Shown here in pieces: positions 13,872 through 20,539 of a stretch of 20,539 bases of DNA. Source of the DNA: CAYUQT01 sp964596165. GTDB taxonomy: Bacteria; Planctomycetota; Phycisphaerae; UBA1845; JAFGLZ01. A program made the position numbers and the translations under genes. Each line of letters starts with the position of its first letter. Positions within the stretch are counted from its first letter, which is position 1. The stretch covers positions 1 through 20,539 of the forward strand of contig CAZQTW010000090.1 in assembly GCA_964596165.1 (NCBI GenBank), read 5' to 3'. A model generated the notes under the pieces. That model saw only the letters and a list, made by a program, of their open reading frames with translations, ran no database searches and was not told the origin of the DNA.

Positions 13872-15473
13872 GTGTTTATGGGACCGCTGGAACTGTTAGC
13901 GGCCTCCTTCGACGTGAACTCCGCCGTGTATGCGGCGGCGGGTATCGGTCTGATTCTGGGTATCGCCATCACGTACGTCGGTCTGGAGTTTCTGAACCGG
14001 CAAAGGCGGGAAGCGATACGGCGAGAGTCGGAACGGATTATTGGGGAGGCCAACAAGGAGTCGGCCCGGATTCTTCAGAAGGCCGAAGTAGACGCGAAGG
14101 CGGAGTTCATCAAGCGCAGTGAGGAGTTTGAGCGCGAGACCGCCGAGACCCGAAACGAGATCAAGGAGGCGGAGAGGCGACTCGACAAGCGAGAGGACAC
14201 GCTCGAGCGGAAGTTGGACACGCTGAACACCAAGGAGCGGGCAATCGAGAATGCGGAGCGTCAGCTCCGCGAGCGCGAGAAGCAGTCGGCGCTCAAGGAA
14301 AAGCAACTGTCCGAAACGCTTGCCCAGCAACGGGCTCAGTTGTTGAAGATCGCGGGGATGACCGTCGAAGAGGGCAGGGATCTGCTGCTCCGCCGACTGA
14401 AGGACGAGGTCGAACACGAATCGGCGGAACTCATCGACCGGATCGTGACGGAGGCCCAGGAGAACGCCGAACAAAAGGCCCGCGACATCACCATCACCGC
14501 CATCCAGCGCTATGCGGCGGAACACACGTGCGACAGCACGGTCAGCACGGTAGACATACCTTCGGACGACATGAAGGGTCGCGTCATCGGGCGCGAAGGT
14601 CGCAACATCCGGGCGTTCGAGAAGGCCACCGGAGTCGACGTCATCGTCGACGACACGCCGGGGGTGGTGGTCGTGAGCGCGTTTGATCCCATCCGCCGCG
14701 AGGTGGCCCGCCGATCGATGGAGGCCCTGATCCAGGACGGTCGGATTCATCCGGCCCGCATCGAAGAACTTGTCGAAGAGACGCGCAAGGCTCTGGACAA
14801 GGAGATCTTCGAGTTGGGCAAGAAGGCGGCCATGGAGGCCAACGTCCCCGGATTGAACCGCCGCCACTTGGATCTACTGGGCCGCTTGAATTACCGAACC
14901 AGCTACGGCCAGAACGTTTTGCGCCACAGCATTGAGGTGGCCTTTCTGACCCAGATCATGGCCGAGGAGCTGCGGTTGGACGGCGCGTTGGCCCGCCGGT
15001 GCGGTCTGCTGCACGACATCGGCAAGGCTGTCGATCATGAGGTCGAGGGCGCCCACCCGCAAATCGGGGCGGATATTTGCAAGAAGTTCGACGAGCGTCC
15101 CGAGGTTCTGAACGCCATTGCGGGGCATCACGGCGACATTGCCGCGATCAGTCCGTATACACCGCTGGTGGGGGCGGCCGATGCGATCAGCGCCTCGCGG
15201 CCCGGCGGTCGGCGCGAGTCGCTCGAACGGTACATCAAGCGCCTCGAGCAACTCGAGGAACTCGCCCACCAGTTTCCGGGGGTCAAGCAGGCGTACGCCA
15301 TTCAGGCCGGGCGCGAGGTTCGCGTGATCGTGGACGCAAACAAGGTGGACGACAAAGGCGCGATCAAGGTTGCCCGGGATATCGCCAAGCGAATCGAGGA
15401 CGAGATGACCTATCCCGGCGAAGTGAAAGTCACCCTGCTCCGCGAGGTGCGGGCGATCGAATACGCCCGCTAG
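13872..15473 (+). CDS. rny: Ribonuclease Y
   Basis: Membrane-anchored endoribonuclease that starts mRNA decay. Domains: N-terminal membrane helix (about residues 17-37), a long charged coiled coil (about 42-205), a KH RNA-binding domain with the GxxG loop VIGREGRNIR (about 228-290), and an HD phosphohydrolase domain with H352, H381-D382 (LLHDIGK), H395, H419 and D437. The C-terminal region ends EVKVTLLREVRAIEYAR, the usual family ending. At 533 aa it is close to the roughly 520 aa of the Bacillus enzyme. The start is uncertain between GTG 13872 (GGGAG about 5 nt upstream, better spacing) and ATG 13878. It is followed 13 bp later by the YmdB-type gene, the same pairing as rny-ymdB in Bacillus. 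Confidence 0.97.
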   Translation: MFMGPLELLAASFDVNSAVYAAAGIGLILGIAITYVGLEFLNRQRREAIRRESERIIGEANKESARILQKAEVDAKAEFIKRSEEFERETAETRNEIKEAERRLDKREDTLERKLDTLNTKERAIENAERQLREREKQSALKEKQLSETLAQQRAQLLKIAGMTVEEGRDLLLRRLKDEVEHESAELIDRIVTEAQENAEQKARDITITAIQRYAAEHTCDSTVSTVDIPSDDMKGRVIGREGRNIRAFEKATGVDVIVDDTPGVVVVSAFDPIRREVARRSMEALIQDGRIHPARIEELVEETRKALDKEIFELGKKAAMEANVPGLNRRHLDLLGRLNYRTSYGQNVLRHSIEVAFLTQIMAEELRLDGALARRCGLLHDIGKAVDHEVEGAHPQIGADICKKFDERPEVLNAIAGHHGDIAAISPYTPLVGAADAISASRPGGRRESLERYIKRLEQLEELAHQFPGVKQAYAIQAGREVRVIVDANKVDDKGAIKVARDIAKRIEDEMTYPGEVKVTLLREVRAIEYAR

Positions 15474-15486
15474 AAAGACGGCTTAG

Positions 15487-16332
15487 ATGCCTGTTCGCAT
15501 CTTGTGTGTGGGCGATGTGGTGGGCCGACCCGGACGGCAGGCCCTCTCGGAACATCTGCCGAGACTCAAGAAGCAGTACTCGCTTGACTGCGTCCTCGTG
15601 AACGCCGAGAACGTGGCGGGGGGCAGCGGTCTGACCCCGCCGCTCTACGAAAAGCTGAAACGCTACGGCGCGAGCGTGATCACGTTGGGCGACCATGCCT
15701 ACCGTCGACGCGAGGTGTACGAGATCCTTCAGAGGCATACCGATGTCCTCCGACCGGCCAACTTCCCTCCCGATGCCGTAGGGCGCGATCACGTCATCTG
15801 GGAGACCGCATCGGGCATCCGAATGGGTGTGGTCGTCTTGTTGGGGCGGATCTTCATGAAACCGCTCGTCGATTGTCCCTTCCGAACGGCGGACCGTGTG
15901 CTGAGCACGCTGCCGCACGACGTCAAGGTGGTTCTCGTGGAGATGCACGCCGAGGCAACCAGCGAGAAGGTGGCGATCGGTTGGCACCTTGACGGACGGG
16001 CAAGCCTGGTCTTCGGCACGCACACGCACGTACAAACCTCCGACGAGCGTGTGCTCCCCGGCGGGACGGCCTACATCTCGGACCTGGGCATGACGGGTCC
16101 GCGGGATTCCGTGCTCGGGCGGCGAAAGGACAATGTCGTCAAGTCGCTCATGACCGGGATGCCGCATTCATACGATGTGGCCATGGGCGACCCTTGGCTC
16201 CACGGAGCCGTTGTGACGGTGGACGAGGCCTCCGGGCGCGCCCTCGGCATCGAACGGGTGGCGCTGCCTTGCACGACGACCGGCGAGGCGGACATCGACG
16301 ACCCCTCGGACCATGCCCATCGCAAGCGGTAG
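15487..16332 (+). CDS. ymdB: YmdB-family metallophosphoesterase, 281 aa
   Basis: Homologue of B. subtilis YmdB, a dinuclear-metal phosphodiesterase reported to act on 2',3'-cyclic nucleotides and cAMP and to affect biofilm and motility decisions. Motifs in order: GDVVGRPG (D10), NAENVAGG (E41, N42), GDHAY (D69, H70), EMHAEATSEK (H154), GTHTHVQT (H179, H181), YISDLGMTG. The family usually has GNH at the third motif; here the Asn is Asp (GGC GAC CAT). The chain is about 15 residues longer than the Bacillus protein at the C-terminus. It is coupled to rny by a 13-bp gap with only a weak ribosome-binding site, so co-translation or reinitiation is likely. Cyclic nucleotides produced by RNA decay would be a fitting substrate next to an RNase gene. 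Confidence 0.93.
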   Translation: MPVRILCVGDVVGRPGRQALSEHLPRLKKQYSLDCVLVNAENVAGGSGLTPPLYEKLKRYGASVITLGDHAYRRREVYEILQRHTDVLRPANFPPDAVGRDHVIWETASGIRMGVVVLLGRIFMKPLVDCPFRTADRVLSTLPHDVKVVLVEMHAEATSEKVAIGWHLDGRASLVFGTHTHVQTSDERVLPGGTAYISDLGMTGPRDSVLGRRKDNVVKSLMTGMPHSYDVAMGDPWLHGAVVTVDEASGRALGIERVALPCTTTGEADIDDPSDHAHRKR

Positions 16333-16436
16333 ACTTGCACGCGGAGCGGAACGGACGTCGGAAAGGGGGCGGGGCCTTCAAGACGAGCACCTCTTCGTCG
16401 TCCGGACCGCCGAGTTGCCCCAACATGGTGCTTAAA

Positions 16437-16465
16437 TTGACCCCCTGTGATGCCGATACTATACT
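16437..16465 (+). promoter_or_regulatory. Sigma70-like promoter of rnc
   Basis: TTGACC (16437-16442, 5/6), a 17-bp spacer, then TATACT (16460-16465, 5/6). The predicted start is near 16472, giving a leader of about 110 nt that contains the long hairpin described next. It lies about 105 bp after the YmdB-type stop, so rnc is probably expressed separately from rny-ymdB. Confidence 0.7.
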
Positions 16466-16514
16466 GGGTAGAGACTGGAACTTGCCGGTACCGTGTGTGC
16501 CGGCGTGTCAGACC

Positions 16515-16563
16515 GGCCGATAGCGAAGACCGCTCCGGCGGGGTGCGGCCTTCGCCATCGGCC
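16515..16563 (+). promoter_or_regulatory. Long stem-loop in the rnc leader, candidate RNase III autoregulatory site
   Basis: GGCCGAT-a-GCGAAG-a-CCGC (16515-16533) pairs with GCGG-c-CTTCGC-c-ATCGGCC (16545-16563). This gives 17 base pairs interrupted by two A-C mismatches, with an 11-nt loop. The stem ends 18 nt before the GTG start. In E. coli the rnc leader carries an RNase III-cleaved hairpin that limits its own expression; the same layout here suggests the same control. There is no T-run, so it is not a terminator. Confidence 0.6.
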
Positions 16564-16581
16564 TAGCTGGATTGTTCTCGC

Positions 16582-17292
16582 GTGACCGAACCGGAGGTCC
16601 TCGCTAAGGCCGAACAGGCGATGGCGTACTCCTTCAGGGATCGTTCGATCCTCGCCACCGCCCTCACGCATGCGTCCGTCGCGAACTCTCGCCTCGAGAG
16701 CAACGAGCGCTTGGAGTTCCTCGGCGACGCCATTCTCGGACTTGTGGTCTGCAACGAACTCTACGAGAAGTACCCCGATCTCCTGGAAGGCGAGCTGACG
16801 AAGATTAAGTCCGCGGTTGTCAGCCGACACACCTGTGCGCTGATTGCCAAGCGGCTCGGTCTGCCCGATCTGCTCTTCTTGGGTAAGGGAATGGTGGGCA
16901 GGGCCCAACTCCCGAGCTCGTTGGCGGCGGCGGCCTTCGAATCCGTCATAGCGGCCATCTACATCGACAGCGGCTCGCTGGAGTCGGCCAAGCGGTTTAT
17001 CCTCGACCACATGGGTGAGATGATCGCCTCGGCCGCGGCGAGCGAACATCAGCGCAATTTCAAGTCACAACTCCAACAGCACGCCCAGAAACATCTCGGA
17101 GCGACGCCGCTCTATCAGTTGCTCGACGAACAGGGTCCCGATCATAGCAAGTGTTTTGAGGTGTGCGTCGTCATCTCGGGCCGACGGTTTCAGAGCGCAT
17201 GGGGTCCCAGCAAGAAGGAGGCCGAACAGAAAGCGGCCTTGTGCGCCCTCCGAGAACTGGGACTCGTCTCGGATGACGGCGAACCCCGTTAG
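16582..17292 (+). CDS. rnc: Ribonuclease III
   Basis: Double-strand-specific endoribonuclease for rRNA and mRNA processing. It starts with GTG at 16582; an in-frame stop at 16564 rules out a longer protein, and the ribosome-binding site is weak. The catalytic domain has the signature NERLEFLGDAILGL (E42, E45, D49) and a second metal motif around AAAAFESVIAAIYIDS (E120). The double-stranded-RNA-binding domain spans about 159-227 (NFKSQLQQHAQKHLG, WGPSKKEAEQKAALCALREL). At 236 aa the length is typical. Odd point: the Asp that precedes the second catalytic Glu by three residues (E. coli D114, usual LADAFE) reads Ala117 here. It has its own promoter and a structured leader, and converges on the PDZ gene with a 9-bp gap. 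Confidence 0.95.
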   Translation: MTEPEVLAKAEQAMAYSFRDRSILATALTHASVANSRLESNERLEFLGDAILGLVVCNELYEKYPDLLEGELTKIKSAVVSRHTCALIAKRLGLPDLLFLGKGMVGRAQLPSSLAAAAFESVIAAIYIDSGSLESAKRFILDHMGEMIASAAASEHQRNFKSQLQQHAQKHLGATPLYQLLDEQGPDHSKCFEVCVVISGRRFQSAWGPSKKEAEQKAALCALRELGLVSDDGEPR

Positions 17293-17301
17293 GCCGCCGG
17301 C

Positions 17302-18564
17302 CTACATCTCCCAAGGGATGCTCTTGGCAGCGCTGCCGCCCGAGGTGGACGAGGTACGGATCTGCATGTAGCGAGACACCTGGACGCCGTCCCGAATCGT
17401 CGTCAGCGCCACGCCCTGAATCGCGGGTTTGACGGCCAGCGCGGCGGCGATTTCCTTGTAGAACGCCTGAACGGAACCCACCGCATGCCCCCGCACGGCG
17501 GTGATGATGTCGCCCACCTCCAGTTCGGCCTTGGCGGCCGGTCCTCCGGACGTCAATGCCACCACCGGCAAGCCGCCGCCGATCAGTTCCGTCAGAGACA
17601 CGCCCACGTCGGTGGTGTAGGTTCCTGACGGAAGGCGGCCTCTCAGCGCGAATGTAACGCTCCGAACGTCGCCGGCGCGAGAGAAGATGATCGTCGCATC
17701 GCCCGTTCCTCCCTGGCCGCGGACCGCCTTGACCAGGTCGGATGTGTCGTTGATTTCCGTGTCGTTGTACCTTAGGATCAGGTCAAGGGGCATGATGCCG
17801 GCGTCGAAGGCCGTGCCGTCAATCAGGGAGGCGGTCACCTTCGCCCCGCCCAGGGCGGGATAACCCAGCGCATCGGCCAGTTGAGGCGTCAGATCCTGCG
17901 CGGTAACGCCCAACAGCGGAAAACGACTCACCACGTCAAAACGGATCGTGACCGTGGTGGTTTGGTCGGTGACATCGGCCCCGCGGCGGAAACTCACGGT
18001 GACACTGCTGTTCACGGCAGCCGCCGCGAGCGCACGGCGAAACTGGTCGGTGTTCCCCACCGAGGTGGCGCCGAATTTCGTGATGACATCGCCGGCGAGC
18101 AGCCCGCCCTGATCCGCAGCCGAGCCGCCATCCACCGAGACCACCGCGACGCCGACGGGACTGGCTGCATTGCGGATGTAAACGCCCAGCGAGGTGGGCA
18201 TGTTGTCGGGATCGGCGGTCAGCGTGACGTCGGCTTGCACGATCTGCCCGGTGCTGAGTCGATAGACCCTTACGGTGAAGGTCGTACCCAGGGCAATCGA
18301 TGCCAGGTTCTGCTGGAGGGCCGCCACGGTGGTCACACCCTGGTTGTTGAAACTGACGATGATGTCATTGGGCTCGAATCCGGCCGCGTTGAAAAGCGTG
18401 CCGGGGTCGACTTGGTTGATCATGACCGCGGATCGGGACGTGCTGTTCGCGTCTTCAATCCTCAATCCCAAGTACACCTGATCGCCGCAACCGGCGAACC
18501 CCATCCCGAGGAGCGCGGACAAGCCCATCCACCCGCACCTGACCGGCCGACGAAGAGAGCGCAT
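17302..18564 (-). CDS. Lipoprotein with four PDZ domains, 420 aa
   Basis: Probably a membrane-tethered, extracytoplasmic peptide- or protein-binding scaffold. The start is ATG at 18564, with AGGAG 8 nt upstream; an in-frame ATG at 18633 would add 23 residues before the signal. The signal peptide (about 1-25) ends in GFAGC with lipobox Cys26, a slightly atypical box (Phe at -3). PDZ-like units: about 30-116 (VYLGLRIED, GFEPNDIIVSFN); 125-210 (SLGVYIRNA, GLLAGDVITKFG); 216-308 (PLLGVTAQD, GIMPLDLILRYN); 318-402 (TDVGVSLTE, ELEVGDIITAVRG). No trypsin-like, C-terminal processing or site-2 protease domain is present, so it is not DegP/HtrA, CtpA or RseP. Four PDZ domains with no catalytic partner is unusual. 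The partner proteins are unknown. Confidence 0.88.
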   Translation of the reverse strand: MRSLRRPVRCGWMGLSALLGMGFAGCGDQVYLGLRIEDANSTSRSAVMINQVDPGTLFNAAGFEPNDIIVSFNNQGVTTVAALQQNLASIALGTTFTVRVYRLSTGQIVQADVTLTADPDNMPTSLGVYIRNAASPVGVAVVSVDGGSAADQGGLLAGDVITKFGATSVGNTDQFRRALAAAAVNSSVTVSFRRGADVTDQTTTVTIRFDVVSRFPLLGVTAQDLTPQLADALGYPALGGAKVTASLIDGTAFDAGIMPLDLILRYNDTEINDTSDLVKAVRGQGGTGDATIIFSRAGDVRSVTFALRGRLPSGTYTTDVGVSLTELIGGGLPVVALTSGGPAAKAELEVGDIITAVRGHAVGSVQAFYKEIAAALAVKPAIQGVALTTIRDGVQVSRYMQIRTSSTSGGSAAKSIPWEM

Positions 18565-18641
18565 CAGATCACTCCTGTGCCTCAACGGGAAAAAGGCGAT
18601 GATGGCCCACCGGGGAGAGAGACCGAGCCCCATCTCCCAAC

Positions 18642-18670
18642 ACCCTAGGAGCGTCGGCCTGACAAGTCAA
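18642..18670 (-). promoter_or_regulatory. Possible promoter of the PDZ lipoprotein gene
   Basis: On the minus strand TTGACT (18670-18665, 5/6), a 17-bp spacer, then TAGGGT (18647-18642, 3/6). The start would be near 18636, about 70 nt before the ATG. The -10 is poor. Confidence 0.3.
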
Positions 18671-18718
18671 GGGTTCGGCGACTCAGCCAAAGCATTTGCA
18701 GGATATGCACTTATGCGG

Positions 18719-18746
18719 TTGACACGGGGTTGCCGATGATCATAAT
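18719..18746 (+). promoter_or_regulatory. Strong sigma70-like promoter of the coiled-coil/BRCT-like gene
   Basis: Perfect TTGACA (18719-18724), a 16-bp spacer, then CATAAT (18741-18746, 5/6). The predicted start is near 18753, giving a leader of about 210 nt. Confidence 0.65.
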
Positions 18747-18961
18747 CTGAGCGAGAGCGGGGGAGATGGCCCGGTCCGTCCGACGCGAGGTAGCCAGGAC
18801 CGTCCCGTGGGGCACGCTGCCCCGTACAAGGCCGCCCCTCATCCTTGGAGACGAGTCGCGCGAACGGATTCGCACGCAAGAATTGGTGCAGCGCCGAGCG
18901 GCAAAGAGCAATCCCCAGAACACGAGAGGCCGTCGGCCCAGTGTGAACCAGGAGTCCAGGC

Positions 18962-20491
18962 ATGCCAGCAGCCAAACCTCAGGCCGCACGTGGCGGAATT
19001 ACCACGTTGCACATCTGGTTGATCGTGTTTGTGGCGCTCTGGTTGACGTTCACCGTCATTGCGGTCCTGCTTTACACCGGGCGCGAAGAACTGGTTCTAA
19101 CGGCCCGCAGGGCGGAACAGGATGCTGAGAAGTACATGCGAAAGAACGAGGCCGGTCGGTTTGCCCCCTTCCTGGAGGTGGCGGGCGATCGGCGGAGCCT
19201 GGCTTCCGTGCTTTACGAAGATCGGAGCGAACTTGCGCGGTTGATTGGCGTGGAAGAGCTTGTCAGTCTCCCCGAAGCAAGGAAGCAGGTGGACGAGGTG
19301 ATCAGTGGTCTGGGTAAGGGTGCCCCGCCAGGAGCCGCCCTTCGCGACCTGAAGGGACAGGGCCTGTTGGCGGTGGTGAACGAGCTTCAGGCCGCCTGGA
19401 AGTCACAGGCGGTCGCGGCCGCCGATGCCGCACAACGATTGCAGAAGGCCTCTGAGGATCTCAAGGCGGCCAAGGACCAACTGACCGGCGAGCAGAAGAA
19501 GTACAACGATCAGGTCGCGGCGCGTGACGCCCAAATCAAACAGCTTGAGAACGACAAGAAGAGTTACCAGCAGGAGAAGGACCGACAGGTTAAAGATCTC
19601 CAAGCACGCATCATCAAGACGCGCGACGAGGCGGACGAACAGCTTATCAGGGCACAGGCCGAGCTCCGAAAGGCTCAACAGCAGGTCGAGCAGGTCAAGG
19701 CGGATCTCAAGCGCACGCAGGAGCAGCTCACCCAGTTCAGACCGAAGGTCGCCAGCATGGGTTTGGTCACACATTCCGACGCGGAGATCATTCGGGCCAA
19801 ACCGGAAGAGGGCGTGGTCTACGTGAACCTCGGACAGAACGATCGGCTGATGCTCGGGCTGCGATTCCAGGTGTTCTCCGGTTCCAAGGAGGTTGACTCG
19901 ACCGGCCAGGGCAAAGGCGTGATTGAAGTTGTCGGCATTCAACCCCAGACGGCCGAGTGTCGAATCATCTCGTCGAACCCGATTGACCCCATTGTCGTGG
20001 GTGATAAGGCAGTCAACGTGGTATTCGACCGTAGTCGGAAATACCGATTCGTGGTGGAGGGTTTGTTCGACATCGCGGGCACCGGTCGCTCCGACCCGCA
20101 GGACAACGACCGAATCAAGTCCTGGATCGAGGCGTGGGGCGGCGAGGTCGTGGACCTGCCTCAGGCGCTTGCCAAGGTCGAGAAGTGTGCGACGTGCGGT
20201 CAGCCCTTGCGACAACCCAGCCTCGGGTTCGAGACCATCGACTTCCTGGTCCTCGGCGCGCCGCCGCAAGCGCCGGGGAAGATCACCGACGAGACCCGAC
20301 CGGAGGATCGAGCGCGTATCGAGAGTCAGCGGAATGCGTACGACCGCTATGTGAAGATCGAACAACAGGCCAAGGAGTTGTCGGTCGCCATCCTAACGCA
20401 GTCGCAATTCCTCAACTTCATCGGTTACGGCGGCAGGTCGAAGACGGGCGTTTCGGCCGAGAAGATGAGTCGTGCCGCGATGGGTCGCTAA
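18962..20491 (+). CDS. Membrane-anchored coiled-coil protein with BRCT-like C-terminal domain, 509 aa
   Basis: Function unknown. ATG at 18962 has AGGAG 8 nt upstream. A single N-terminal membrane helix (about residues 17-39) has no clear cleavage site, so the protein is probably anchored. A charged coiled coil spans about 140-260. A small beta domain follows at about 275-355 (EGVVYVNLGQNDRLMLGLRFQVFSG, IVVGDKAVNVVF), resembling barrel-like domains in envelope proteins of FlgT-C/MreC type. Residues 360-490 look like a BRCT domain: FVVEGLFD, a helix ending AWGGEVVD, the strand IDFLVLGAPP, and AKELSVAILTQSQFLNFIGY. A CxxC pair (C409, C412) sits in an insertion. The architecture is hinted to be planctomycete-specific. 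BRCT is inferred from pattern only; the topology (inside or outside) is unclear. Confidence 0.85.
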   Translation: MPAAKPQAARGGITTLHIWLIVFVALWLTFTVIAVLLYTGREELVLTARRAEQDAEKYMRKNEAGRFAPFLEVAGDRRSLASVLYEDRSELARLIGVEELVSLPEARKQVDEVISGLGKGAPPGAALRDLKGQGLLAVVNELQAAWKSQAVAAADAAQRLQKASEDLKAAKDQLTGEQKKYNDQVAARDAQIKQLENDKKSYQQEKDRQVKDLQARIIKTRDEADEQLIRAQAELRKAQQQVEQVKADLKRTQEQLTQFRPKVASMGLVTHSDAEIIRAKPEEGVVYVNLGQNDRLMLGLRFQVFSGSKEVDSTGQGKGVIEVVGIQPQTAECRIISSNPIDPIVVGDKAVNVVFDRSRKYRFVVEGLFDIAGTGRSDPQDNDRIKSWIEAWGGEVVDLPQALAKVEKCATCGQPLRQPSLGFETIDFLVLGAPPQAPGKITDETRPEDRARIESQRNAYDRYVKIEQQAKELSVAILTQSQFLNFIGYGGRSKTGVSAEKMSRAAMGR

Positions 20492-20539
20492 CCCGAATGA
20501 TTCCGGCAACACGACTCGCCCTAATGATCAACGTAAAGG

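Larger units (their letters stand above)
18565..18961. other. Divergent intergenic region between the PDZ lipoprotein and the coiled-coil protein
   Basis: 397 bp without a gene. It holds a consensus-like plus-strand promoter (18719-18746), a weaker minus-strand promoter (18642-18670), and a small plus-strand leader hairpin GGGGCA-cgc-TGCCCC near 18808-18822. The remainder shows nothing I can assign. Confidence 0.6.

Noticed and set aside
13896..14867. 323-residue minus-strand frame inside rny
   Set aside because: Fully antisense to the RNase Y coiled coil and KH region; the regular coiled-coil codons produce long open complementary frames.
16515..16563. rnc leader hairpin as terminator of the rny-ymdB unit
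   Set aside because: No T-run follows, and it lies downstream of a good promoter, so transcripts starting there must pass through it.

Overview
The window looks like bacterial chromosome from a GC-rich, free-living Gram-negative lineage, most likely a planctomycete (Planctomycetota, perhaps the Phycisphaerae side). This is an inference from gene content: a TPR/HEAT/Ig-like exported protein followed by a histidine kinase and regulator, RNase Y next to a YmdB-type phosphoesterase and RNase III, a multi-PDZ lipoprotein, and a membrane-anchored coiled-coil protein ending in a BRCT-like domain. I see no rRNA, tRNA, CRISPR array, transposase or phage gene.

Layout. Positions 1-6767 are a minus-strand signalling block: two paralogous chemoreceptors (the first cut by the window edge) and an overlapping FixL/FixJ-like kinase-regulator pair. 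Both chemoreceptors carry a zinc-type CZB motif inside the extracytoplasmic sensor. Positions 6768-8014 hold no protein gene. They contain three plus-strand hairpin-plus-T-run terminators, each preceded at short distance by a sigma70-like promoter, so the stretch reads as a tandem array of small RNA genes of about 64, 46 and 88 nt. Positions 8015-13170 are a plus-strand unit: the exported TPR/HEAT protein, a sensor kinase with a large extracytoplasmic region, and an OmpR/PhoB-type regulator. Positions 13171-13871 are non-coding, with a good promoter that would give a leader of about 500 nt for rny.

Positions 13872-17292 are an RNA-metabolism block: RNase Y, a YmdB family phosphoesterase and, under its own promoter, RNase III. 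The rnc leader holds a long hairpin that is a good candidate for RNase III autoregulation. The RNase III itself appears to have Ala where the family has a metal-binding Asp, and the YmdB homologue has Asp where the family usually has Asn. Convergent to rnc, only 9 bp away, is a four-PDZ lipoprotein. Divergent from that is the coiled-coil/BRCT-like membrane protein under a consensus-like promoter.

The best candidates for something undescribed are the small-RNA cassette array (7140-7700), the RNase III leader hairpin combined with the altered active site, the extracytoplasmic CZB chemoreceptor pair, and the membrane-anchored BRCT protein. All regulatory calls come from reading motifs by eye; no folding program, alignment or database search was run.
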